Shown: piece by piece, positions 9,850 to 17,771 of the stretch
Numbering within the stretch: position 1 is the stretch's first letter
Layout: every line of letters starts with the position of its first letter
Source: OM182 bacterium MED-G28
GTDB taxonomy: Bacteria; Pseudomonadota; Gammaproteobacteria; Pseudomonadales; Pseudohongiellaceae
Direction of reading: 5' to 3'
Length of the DNA stretch: 64,000 nucleotides
NCBI GenBank assembly: GCA_002457215.1
Contig: NTJZ01000009.1
Span: 60,464 to 124,463 of the forward strand
Translations under genes and position numbers: made by a program
Notes under the pieces: generated by a model
What the model was told of the DNA's origin: nothing
Seen by the model: only the letters and a program-made list of their open reading frames with translations
The model's database searches: none

Positions 9850-10100
9850 AATATCCTCTCCTACTTCCCGATGGCTTTTCAGATGCCAAAAAGGCCTAAA
9901 AACCTGATTAATCCTAACAATGACAAATACCTAACGATTTTTCAGTCAGTACCGCCTATCCTGCCACAAATCAGTCCCTTAGGGTGAATCAAAAGTGTTT
10001 CAAATTGTCGCGAAATTGGCGAGATCCAGCTGACCACCCTACAAAAAGGGATCGATAGGTGGGTGAACAGAGCGAAACATTAAAATTAGCGGTAGTGCAA

Positions 10101-12320
10101 TCAAAAAGTGCCGGTAACTCGCAAGGAGACCTGCGGGCCAGAAGAACTGCACTGGTCTTCAATTTCTTCCAGAATACCGGTGGAGATACGACCTACAAAA
10201 CGGAGCCGTTCTCGGCAGAATTCCCCATCACTAATAATGCGATCGGCGTCTACTCGGAAGGTAATGTTTTGCGGGCTTACCCATTCCAAAAAAGCAGACC
10301 AATACGGATCTCCAGCCGATAACTCAATGTCTACTAAATCATAAGTTTTGCGATTGCCATCGAATGAATTACTCCAACGCATACCCCAATTCAGATTTTT
10401 CGTTGGTAAGTCATGACGAAAACTTAAAGTAGTGCGACCTCGCCAACTGTATTGCATTCTTCTTTCTATACCGAGGAAAGGATCAGTTATTTTAGAATCT
10501 TCAACATTGACACTAGCGGAAACTAGGAGATTTGGCATTCCTATCATGCGCAATCTGGTACTGCTATTAATATCGACACCGTATTTCTCACCGTCACCAA
10601 TATTACCATTAGCCCCTTGTAGATCATCTTCTGAAGGAGAAACATCAATGCGCTCAATCCTGTCATGCCAATCTTCATAGTATACCCGACTACTAACTAC
10701 ACCTATATCATTAGGCAATCGATACTCAGCATTGAACTCATAGTTCCAGTACCATTCTTGTCTTAAGTTTTCATTACCAAACTGCACGTTAGAATCTTCA
10801 TCTCGTTCATCCGTAGCAGCAACAAAATCACTGAAAGATAATTGTTCAACAATTTTTTCGATGGTGCCTCTAAGCTGAATAGTTGGTGTTAGGTCATATC
10901 TGAAATCTATCTTTGGCTTTATAAAGTCAAAATCTCGCTTCTTCGCAACATCACCCCGTTGGGTAATCTCAGAATCTTCATAGAGCACTGAAGTTTCAAG
11001 GGACATTCGTGGACTAAAGATCCAATTATGAATTATGAAAGGTTCGACTCGTATTTCTTCAACCGAAGAATTAGCGTTCGATACTGCAACGGGGACTAAT
11101 CCACCTACTGCGTCAGAGGGAGTTCCAGAATTCCTTCGGACTCCTAAAGCTAATTTAGAATCTAGAATGGTCTGCGCACGCTCAGCGCCAATTTCGATAT
11201 CCTGAGCACCGCCAAATATATCAAAGGTATAAGATCCTCGAGCAATACGCTCGCGAGTCGTACTACCAGAATCCAAGAACAAATTTTTGTCTTCTGAATT
11301 TATGCCAGTTATATCGAATCGCTCTCGAGTACTAGATCGAGTAAAAGCATTGGTTATAAATAAAAATTTGAGACGATCACCTCGTTCCGTGTTGTATTCA
11401 TAATCGCCACCAATTTCCCAATTCTCAATTTCACTGGGACTGTCTTCTCGCTGGAATACATTAAGATTTGGAAGTACTTTTAAATCAGTCGTGCGGCGGA
11501 TAGTTTCGTTGTCACCTTCACCTTCTGTAAATTGAGCATTAATACGTGCACTACTTTTATTATTAATCTCATAACCCAAGTTCGCACTAATAGTACTGTT
11601 AGAGCCATCAGTCGCTCTTTCTTCATAAATTTCATCGTTTGGTGAAAAATCCCCAAGTATCGAGTTTTCTCTGCTGATATTTCTAAAAAATACATCAGAA
11701 GCTCTCGCTTGTAATTGAAAATCCAAACCACCCTGTTGGCCACTGAAGGAAACACTCCCTGAAGGAGTCACCGTATTGTTGTCACTTTGTTGAGCACCCA
11801 CTTCGTATTGCGTGATGGATGTGCTTAGCGCGTCATATAGAACAACATTAATTACCTGGCCACTGCCACGAACATCTAACTCTCCTGAGGTGCCGCGAAT
11901 AATCTCAATGTAGTCCACTTGACCCGAAGTTATGCGAGCGAGCTGTCCGCCTGTACTATTGTTTTTCCCAGCGGTTCTTTTCCCGTTAATGAGTATTTCA
12001 CTGCCACGACTGCCACCACCAAAACCGCGACCACCACTACCACCGCCTCGAAATCCTCCAGGAGGGCCTCCGCCGCCACGGAAACCACTGAAGCCACTTC
12101 TGCCGCCACCTCCTCCACTGAGCCCAGGAATACGATCCAACATGTCTTGCGCCGTTACTGGCGCCCACTCTACAAAGTAATCAGAGGGATATACTACAGT
12201 AGAGTCTTCACCTACATTGTCTTGAGCTGTAGCTACCACGCTAAAAGTCAATAAAATACCATAGATGGCTATCCACAGTGGGCGTTGTAGCCGTTGTAGC
12301 CGTTGTAGCCGTTGTAGCAT
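10101..12320 (-). CDS. TonB-dependent receptor with glycine-rich plug insertion
   Basis: A 739-residue outer-membrane receptor. After the signal peptide the plug begins near STVVYPSDYF and MLDRIPGL, carries a roughly 45-residue Gly/Arg/Phe-rich insertion, then EILINGKRTAGKNN and VDYIEIIRGTSGELDVRG, which are plug landmarks. The remainder is alternating hydrophobic strands rich in Asp and Arg, ending in VSLRVTGTF with a terminal Phe, the BAM-recognition signal. A full paralogue lies at 17772-19910 and shares the glycine-rich insertion. The substrate is unknown. The start codon is embedded in a 9-bp tandem repeat that encodes an LQRLQRLQRLQR n-region. Leftward, with a conserved operator-like element about 105 bases upstream. 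Confidence 0.85.
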   Translation of the reverse strand: MLQRLQRLQRLQRPLWIAIYGILLTFSVVATAQDNVGEDSTVVYPSDYFVEWAPVTAQDMLDRIPGLSGGGGGRSGFSGFRGGGGPPGGFRGGGSGGRGFGGGSRGSEILINGKRTAGKNNSTGGQLARITSGQVDYIEIIRGTSGELDVRGSGQVINVVLYDALSTSITQYEVGAQQSDNNTVTPSGSVSFSGQQGGLDFQLQARASDVFFRNISRENSILGDFSPNDEIYEERATDGSNSTISANLGYEINNKSSARINAQFTEGEGDNETIRRTTDLKVLPNLNVFQREDSPSEIENWEIGGDYEYNTERGDRLKFLFITNAFTRSSTRERFDITGINSEDKNLFLDSGSTTRERIARGSYTFDIFGGAQDIEIGAERAQTILDSKLALGVRRNSGTPSDAVGGLVPVAVSNANSSVEEIRVEPFIIHNWIFSPRMSLETSVLYEDSEITQRGDVAKKRDFDFIKPKIDFRYDLTPTIQLRGTIEKIVEQLSFSDFVAATDERDEDSNVQFGNENLRQEWYWNYEFNAEYRLPNDIGVVSSRVYYEDWHDRIERIDVSPSEDDLQGANGNIGDGEKYGVDINSSTRLRMIGMPNLLVSASVNVEDSKITDPFLGIERRMQYSWRGRTTLSFRHDLPTKNLNWGMRWSNSFDGNRKTYDLVDIELSAGDPYWSAFLEWVSPQNITFRVDADRIISDGEFCRERLRFVGRISTGILEEIEDQCSSSGPQVSLRVTGTF
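12283..12318 (-). repeat. Four perfect 9-bp tandem repeats in the receptor signal peptide
   Basis: CGTTGTAGC occurs four times head-to-tail and, read leftward, encodes Leu-Gln-Arg four times directly after the initiator Met. A copy-number change stays in frame and would alter the positive charge of the signal peptide n-region. Confidence 0.9.
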
Positions 12321-12423
12321 TACGAAAGCCTCTACTTCTTCTTAAATTCAGTCCTGTTTCAAAGACTGCTATCGCTCATGCACTAGCAGTATTTTTCGGG
12401 CGCTAGTATTGCACAACTCACTG

Positions 12424-12449
12424 GTTTATTACGTTACAAATTGTATATT
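12424..12449 (-). promoter_or_regulatory. Operator-like element upstream of the TonB receptor
   Basis: On the leftward strand it reads AATATACAATTTGTAACG and then TAATAAAC. It lies about 105 bases before the receptor start in the otherwise featureless 12321-12721 gap. A copy with 22 of 24 identical bases and a two-base gap sits at 13747-13770 ahead of the NHL gene, and related TTGTAAC elements occur at 17651, 53737 and 61627. Nothing else is visible in this 400-base gap. Confidence 0.55.
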
Positions 12450-12721
12450 CTTGAGCCAAATGATCGCGGGCCGAAATTGGCAAGACGGAAACGCGTTGGC
12501 ACACACTGCAATACGCTAGACGATGCTAGAGGGATCAATCATTGCTAGCGTTATTTCTATTATATGTGTGCGGAATTCAGTGCTAAAACCCAAGCTTTGG
12601 AATCACTTAATTACTAAAAAGATAAGCTCTGAAAGTTATGAGACGCGATAAAGTTAGGACTTCAGATCGGTTTTTATGGAAGAAAGGAGTACTAAGTAGC
12701 TGGTTCAATTGTCAAAAAACT

Positions 12722-13729
12722 TTACTTTAAAACATATTTTCTTAGCTCCATGCCTCCAGTTAATGTGCCATAGATATTACCCTGCTTATCCGCCAATACC
12801 CCTTCCTGTGTGCCGTCTTCATCCGGGTCAGCAATGAATAAAGTAATCTTGCCATCATGGACACTTGCAACTCGAATACCTTCTCCATAACCTGGATTAC
12901 TTCTAGGAGTAGATGAAGAGTCCGTCACATAGAGCATGTCATTATCATCAATAAACACGCCACTAGGACGTCCAAATTGCTCCCATTCAGCAATAAAATT
13001 CCCTTCCTGGTCAAAAATTTGAACGCGATTATTTCCCCGATCACCAACAAATAATCTCCCCTGAGAATCCATCGCTAAATCATGAGGCACATCGAAGTTT
13101 CCTGGTTCGGCACCCCGTGCACCCCAACTTTTTATGAATTCACCTTTAGCTGTGTATTTCATGATGCGGCTATTAGATCTGCCACCATGCCCGTCACCAA
13201 TAAAAATGTCCCCGTTTGGTGCCACCAAGACTGAAGACGGCTGATTTAGCTCATCGATTCCATCACCTGCAATTCCGGGCTTACCCAATACCATAAGGAT
13301 TTCGCCAGTCGGGCTGAATTTTACAACTTGGTGGCCTTTGCCGTCGCGCCGAGGGTCTTCTCCGTTTGGTCCCTCCCCATCAGCTACCCAAACATTGCCT
13401 TCAGTATCAACAAAAATACCGTGAGGCCGAACAAACATGTTTGCACCAAAACTTAAGAGTTGGTTGCCTTCTAAATCAAACTGCATTATTGGGTCAAGCT
13501 CAGACCCGATACAATTGTTGGCACCGCATCGATCAAATAACCAGAGACTGCTTCCATCAGGATGCATTGATATGCCAGCAGTTGACCCTACTGGTCTCCC
13601 GGAAGGCATCTTAAAAAAGGTCGAATCAATATTGAAATCTTCAGAAGGAGTAAAACGCGCATCAGCGACTTGTGCGCTCACCCCAATTCCAGACCCTGCA
13701 ATAGTGAGAATTAATAACAATAGTCTCAT
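12722..13729 (-). CDS. Secreted NHL-repeat beta-propeller protein
   Basis: A 335-residue protein with a Sec signal peptide (cleavage after VSAQ) and about six NHL blades. Characteristic segments are PHGIFVDTEGNVWVADG, QPSSVLVAPNGDIFIGDG, VPHDLAMDSQGRLFVGDRGNNRVQ split over two blades, and RPSGVFIDDNDMLYVTDS. It resembles the lyase/NHL half of peptidyl-alpha-hydroxyglycine enzymes and bacterial six-bladed propellers, many of which have no known activity. It lies 43 bases downstream of the PQQ alcohol dehydrogenase on the same strand, but an operator-like element occupies that gap, so it may have its own promoter. Two cysteines near residues 69-74 could form a disulfide. Role in the quinoprotein module is unknown. 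Confidence 0.8.
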   Translation of the reverse strand: MRLLLLILTIAGSGIGVSAQVADARFTPSEDFNIDSTFFKMPSGRPVGSTAGISMHPDGSSLWLFDRCGANNCIGSELDPIMQFDLEGNQLLSFGANMFVRPHGIFVDTEGNVWVADGEGPNGEDPRRDGKGHQVVKFSPTGEILMVLGKPGIAGDGIDELNQPSSVLVAPNGDIFIGDGHGGRSNSRIMKYTAKGEFIKSWGARGAEPGNFDVPHDLAMDSQGRLFVGDRGNNRVQIFDQEGNFIAEWEQFGRPSGVFIDDNDMLYVTDSSSTPRSNPGYGEGIRVASVHDGKITLFIADPDEDGTQEGVLADKQGNIYGTLTGGMELRKYVLK

Positions 13730-13746
13730 GGAGTTAGACCTAACTT

Positions 13747-13770
13747 GTTTATTATTACAGTTTGTATATT
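13747..13770 (-). promoter_or_regulatory. Operator-like element ahead of the NHL gene
   Basis: A 24-base element nearly identical to 12424-12449, in the 43-base gap between the PQQ alcohol dehydrogenase stop and the NHL start. The leftward strand reads AATATACAAACTGTAA then TAATAAAC. Two elements this alike in two short gaps of the same gene cluster point to a shared regulator or to a conserved promoter type. Confidence 0.5.
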
Positions 13771-13772
13771 GA

Positions 13773-15431
13773 CTAGTCCTCTAACGCAAAAGTGGAAAGA
13801 CTATTGCCCGAAATTACAGAAACATATTGCACACCATTCACCATAAAAGTTACCGGCGCCATTACAATTTGACCACCTAATCCAACATTCCACAAAAGGT
13901 CACCTGATTGCGCGTCAATAGCATGAAAATAACCTTCACGACCACCGGTGAATAACAAATCACTAGCCGTGGTTAGCATGCCACTATCGCTAACATCGAA
14001 TTGATTATAGGACCACACTGCTTCTCCGGTCTGTGGGTCCATAGCTTTTAAAGCTGCATAGCCTACTTCATCTGTCCAATTGTTTATTGGATTAGTCCGA
14101 CCAATGCCAATAGTCGGCGCACCCGGTGAAGGGGCCAAAACTGAAAAACCTCCACCAAGAAAGGCACGCCCTGGAATGTATTCGGATTCTTCCGCCCTAT
14201 AAATTGTGGCGTAATTCTCCCAAGCACTAAAATAGAAAAGTCCAGTGCTCGGACTGAAAGAAGGAGGATACCAATTCGTGCCGCCTTGATTACCAGGATA
14301 AGTTGGCATTCCTTCAGGTTGCGGTGTTGGAATAGGCCTTCCATTTTCATCGAGGCCACTTGACCAATTTACTTGGACATAGGGCTTGCCTTCGAGGAAT
14401 TCACCGTTAGTACGATCCAATACATAAAAGTAGCCATTACGATTAGCCCACAACATCAATTTTTTAGGCTCACCGCGCCACACCATGTCGGCAAGCACTG
14501 GAACCTGCACAGAATCGTAGTCATAGGCATCATTTGGCGTAAATTGAAAATACCATTCCAACTCGCCTGTATCTGCATTCAAGGCAATGGCAGAATCTGA
14601 ATAGAGATTATCACCTGGGCGCTGTCCCGCATTCCAATCTGGACCGGGATTCCCAACACCCCAATAAGTTAGATTTAACTCGGGATCAAATGAGCCCGTT
14701 ATCCAGACGGGCGCACCACCATGCTCCCAATCATCACCTTCCCAACTGTCATGGCCTGGCTCACCGGGACCCGGAATCGTGTACGTCTTCCATGCCTCTT
14801 CGCCAGTTTCTGCATCGAAGGCGGCGACATAACCGCGAATACCAAACTCGCCACCGCCAACACCCACCATAATTTTATCCTTAACTGCCAAGGGTGCCAT
14901 GGTCACTGAGTAAGCTAAATCGACATCTCCAACTTCTGCTTTCCACAACAATTGTCCGTTGATACGGTCAAGTGCAACCAAATGGGCATCAAGAGTACCC
15001 ATATATACCTTGTCATTTAATACAGCAACACCGCGATTGTTTGCGCCACAGCATACCAATGCGTTATCGGCATTTTGATGACGATACTTCCAGAAAACCC
15101 GCCCAGTTACCGCATCCACGGCCATGACACTATTGGGTCTCTCTGTAACATACATAATGCCATCGACGACGATGGGATTAGATTGCCAAGCGCCAAAAAC
15201 CTGGTTCTGCAGCACCCATTTCAATTCCAAATTTTCGACATTATTTTTATTAATTTGATCTAACAGGCTATGGCGTTGAGCCATATAACCGCCATTATAA
15301 GTTAACCAATTCTGTGGCTCGTCCTGAGCGTTTAGAATTCGCTCATAAGAAAGTTGAGCATTAGAAAAACTGCTGACTACAACACTGAAAATAAGACAGG
15401 TAATAAAAATAAAAGGTTTAATTGGTTTCAT
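13773..15431 (-). CDS. PQQ-dependent alcohol dehydrogenase with lanthanide-type Asp-Tyr-Asp signature
   Basis: A 552-residue periplasmic quinoprotein with a Sec signal peptide (cleavage near SNAQ). Methanol/ethanol dehydrogenase landmarks are all present: the vicinal disulfide Cys127-Cys128 in ALVCCGANNRG, metal ligand Glu195 in GGGEFGIRG, metal ligand Asn261 in GVGNPGPDWN, and catalytic Asp304 in AYDYDS. Asp306 occupies the position that is Ala in calcium MxaF enzymes and Asp in lanthanide-dependent XoxF/PedH enzymes, so lanthanide use is predicted. Propeller motifs ALNADTGELEW, AMDPQTGEAVW and AIDAQSGDLLW are visible. The start ATG overlaps the stop of the diheme cytochrome gene by one base (TAATG), so the two are translationally coupled and the cytochrome is the likely electron acceptor. 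Confidence 0.9.
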   Translation of the reverse strand: MKPIKPFIFITCLIFSVVVSSFSNAQLSYERILNAQDEPQNWLTYNGGYMAQRHSLLDQINKNNVENLELKWVLQNQVFGAWQSNPIVVDGIMYVTERPNSVMAVDAVTGRVFWKYRHQNADNALVCCGANNRGVAVLNDKVYMGTLDAHLVALDRINGQLLWKAEVGDVDLAYSVTMAPLAVKDKIMVGVGGGEFGIRGYVAAFDAETGEEAWKTYTIPGPGEPGHDSWEGDDWEHGGAPVWITGSFDPELNLTYWGVGNPGPDWNAGQRPGDNLYSDSAIALNADTGELEWYFQFTPNDAYDYDSVQVPVLADMVWRGEPKKLMLWANRNGYFYVLDRTNGEFLEGKPYVQVNWSSGLDENGRPIPTPQPEGMPTYPGNQGGTNWYPPSFSPSTGLFYFSAWENYATIYRAEESEYIPGRAFLGGGFSVLAPSPGAPTIGIGRTNPINNWTDEVGYAALKAMDPQTGEAVWSYNQFDVSDSGMLTTASDLLFTGGREGYFHAIDAQSGDLLWNVGLGGQIVMAPVTFMVNGVQYVSVISGNSLSTFALED

Positions 15432-16252
15432 TACTGACCTCTCAGGGTTAACAAATAGCCGACTACATCAGCAACTTCATCGCTCGAAAGTGCGGTTGGA
15501 CCTTTACTAGGCCGCATGCTGATTTCGTAGCTCACCAAATCGGCTTTACGGAATGATCGCAGCCGCTCTTCTGAATCGATAACCTGCACAGTATAGGTAT
15601 CCTCATTTAAACGTCTTCCAATTACAGTCTCTTCACCCCGGGTAATGATTCGCACTGGACGGTTGATCGGTAGTATTGCAGTCGCTGGGTCTAAAAGATT
15701 CCGCTGCAATGAGGCAGGAGTGCGAATCACACCGATTTCTGACAAATCGGGCGCAGTTCTTGGTCCTATTCCGTTAACTCGATGGCAGTTGACACATTCG
15801 CCTTTGCCCTGAAACAACGATTGACCGCGCCCCGGGTCGCCAATACGCACGGCCACTCCCTCGGGATCAAAACCAGCTCGAATATAGGCAACAATGGCAC
15901 TGAGATCCGCGTCATTTAAGCCAAAAGCAGGCATCTGTCCTTGTCCGGCACCAGAAAAAACGACTTGTCTCAGATCCTCATCGGATTGAACTGATTTAAA
16001 AACCCCAGACCGCAGATTCACCCCGTCTACGATATCCCCTTGAGGCCCATGACATAAGGCACATTCACGGGAATAGATGCGACTGCCTCGTTCAATGGCC
16101 TCTGTTGTGTATTGGTGGTCTCCAACTTCCTGTGCATTGCTGCCAGAAACAATAAAAAACATTAGGCTGGTGCCAACCAAAGCAACCCTGCAGCGGATAT
16201 TGGTAGAAATTAGTATCAAATTTATTAACAGCTTCATAGATTCAAACTTCAC
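15431..16252 (-). CDS. Diheme cytochrome c, electron partner of the PQQ alcohol dehydrogenase
   Basis: A 273-residue exported protein with two heme motifs, CALCH in the first domain and CVNCH in the second. The first domain continues with GQMPAFGLNDADLSAIVAYIR, the class I cytochrome c ending, with Met as probable ligand. The second domain is longer and carries NRPVRIITRGEETVIGR plus an RSFRKADLVSYE segment, which resembles the putative heme-binding domain often found in planctomycete/verrucomicrobial cytochromes. A hydrophobic signal lies at about residues 22-40, preceded by a basic stretch, so a shorter start inside the annotated N-terminus is possible. First gene of the cytochrome, PQQ dehydrogenase, NHL group; divergent from the polyesterase gene. 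Confidence 0.85.
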   Translation of the reverse strand: MKFESMKLLINLILISTNIRCRVALVGTSLMFFIVSGSNAQEVGDHQYTTEAIERGSRIYSRECALCHGPQGDIVDGVNLRSGVFKSVQSDEDLRQVVFSGAGQGQMPAFGLNDADLSAIVAYIRAGFDPEGVAVRIGDPGRGQSLFQGKGECVNCHRVNGIGPRTAPDLSEIGVIRTPASLQRNLLDPATAILPINRPVRIITRGEETVIGRRLNEDTYTVQVIDSEERLRSFRKADLVSYEISMRPSKGPTALSSDEVADVVGYLLTLRGQ

Positions 16253-16496
16253 AATTACTAGTTAGTTTTGGGAAGGATGAGAATAATCGGAATTGAGTGA
16301 CAGGTCCATTGGATCAGGAAAAGCTCTTCAGTCGAGCCCCATGGCCATTAGGAAGAGAAATTTAACTAAGGGTTGACGATAATCAACAGCCATCGCGTGT
16401 TTCTCTACCTCTTAGTCTTTGCTATATTTACCAGTCATGCAGGTCTCGCTGGACCAGAGTTTAACCAATTAGACCAATGAATAGAGGTTAACTGAG

Positions 16497-17414
16497 ATGA
16501 ATTTACTAAAAATTAAATCCCTAACGACAACATTCACGGGAGTCGCGTTATTAGCAGGCTCTCTATTGTTTCCAATCGCTATTGCACAAGATAATAGCGA
16601 CGGCCGCTACCGGCCTGAAGGGCGAACCTTCGCCCGCAATGCCGCTAATTTTTTCGATGACCGCCTGTATGAAGCGCGCACCTATGTTACCGGTACCGAT
16701 GTAGCTGAATTTGCCAGTGCAACGATCTTTTATCCCCTAACCCTTAGTTTCGATCGGCCTAACGGGGCCGTGGTAATGGCCCCGGGCTATCAGGGTACAC
16801 CAGAGGTTTACGATTGGTGGGGGCCAATGCTTGCCTCAGTGGGTGTCATCACCATGATTATTGAAACGAATACCACGACAGATAATCTCGAGCAGCGCAA
16901 GAATGCATTAATCGCTGGAGTTGAATTGATAAAAAGTGAAAACAGCAATAGCGCGAGTCCGATCAACAATAAACTAGATGTAGGTCAAATTGGCATAATG
17001 GGCCATTCTCTGGGTGGCGGCGCCTCTTTACGAGCAGCTGAAGAACTTGGAAGCGATATTAAAGCTGTTGTTCCTCTTACACCTTATTGTTGTGAGTTAG
17101 GGCAGTCATTCGAAGGTGACTTGGCAGGAGTTTCTGTACCAACATTAATTGTGACCAGTGCTGAAGATGCAATTGCACCTCCTGAAACTCATGGCCGCTT
17201 ACTTTTCGATGCGATAAATTCTTCCACATCGAAAGTATATCTTGAGTTTGCGGCTGGCGATCATATGCTGCCGTCAAATCAAGGTTCAGATTTAGGAACA
17301 TTAGGCACCTATGTTTATGCTTTTCTAAAATCTAATTTTACCGGTGATGAAAAGTATGCAGATTTCATAGCTGGGGATGGAGAAGATCAATTCTCAAGCT
17401 ATGAAACTAATTAG
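16497..17414 (+). CDS. Secreted PET-hydrolase-like polyesterase (alpha/beta hydrolase)
   Basis: A 305-residue protein with a Sec signal peptide (cleavage near AIAQD). Its order of motifs follows bacterial cutinases and PET hydrolases: ATIFYPL, the oxyanion-hole segment APGYQGT with Tyr98, the conserved DWWGPMLAS, then ETNTTTDN, nucleophile Ser171 in GHSLGGG, acid Asp224 in TSAEDAIAPP and base His256 in AAGDHMLPS. The substrate-binding Trp of known PET hydrolases is replaced (TPYCCE), and two adjacent cysteines (198-199) are unusual. Expected to cleave ester bonds in extracellular polyesters or lipids such as cutin-like polymers; PET activity is not implied. Start is supported by GAGG upstream. 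Ends in a strong terminator and is followed by a TonB receptor. Confidence 0.85.
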   Translation: MNLLKIKSLTTTFTGVALLAGSLLFPIAIAQDNSDGRYRPEGRTFARNAANFFDDRLYEARTYVTGTDVAEFASATIFYPLTLSFDRPNGAVVMAPGYQGTPEVYDWWGPMLASVGVITMIIETNTTTDNLEQRKNALIAGVELIKSENSNSASPINNKLDVGQIGIMGHSLGGGASLRAAEELGSDIKAVVPLTPYCCELGQSFEGDLAGVSVPTLIVTSAEDAIAPPETHGRLLFDAINSSTSKVYLEFAAGDHMLPSNQGSDLGTLGTYVYAFLKSNFTGDEKYADFIAGDGEDQFSSYETN

Positions 17415-17456
17415 TTGTATCAATTAGACTTCAGCTAAGAGTCAAGTAAAAAATTG

Positions 17457-17492
17457 AAATCCCGGTCATTCTTTAATGGCCGGGATTTTTTA
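17457..17492 (+). terminator. Rho-independent terminator after the polyesterase gene
   Basis: A 14-bp stem (AAATCCCGGTCATT with AATGGCCGGGATTT, one G-T pair), four-base loop CTTT, then a T-rich tail. It ends transcription of the hydrolase gene 43 bases after its stop. Confidence 0.9.
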
Positions 17493-17650
17493 TTAGGATC
17501 TAAACCAGCCTTTTTATAAAAGATTTTTAACGACCAAGACAGCCCTGGAGTGTGAATGGATTGTGATTCCTATTCGTTTTTCTTCGTTACCAGATACCCA
17601 CTATCAGCAGTATCTTTATCTAATGTTTAATAAATATTGCTTATGATTTC

Positions 17651-17702
17651 CTACAAATTGTTACAGACTGAATGAAATGGAAGCGGTATAATTAATATTA
17701 GG
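17651..17702 (+). promoter_or_regulatory. Putative promoter with TACAA/TTGTTAC element
   Basis: CTACAAATTGTTACAG at 17651-17666 resembles the elements at 12424 and 13747. A consensus -10 box TATAAT lies at 17697-17702, but no good -35 box is present at the right distance, which fits an activator-dependent promoter for the TonB receptor at 17772. A weaker copy of the element may lie 21 bases upstream. Confidence 0.5.
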
Positions 17703-17771
17703 CATTGAAAGACTTCGCGCGTAAAAAAAACTATTCAATGCAGGATCAAAGAAACACTTACTCTTCATCCC

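Noticed and set aside
11919..12254. Rightward open frames of 82-111 codons opposite the glycine-rich plug of the TonB receptor
   Set aside because: Low-complexity Pro/Thr/Arg-rich products that mirror the Gly-rich codons of the real gene; no ribosome site.
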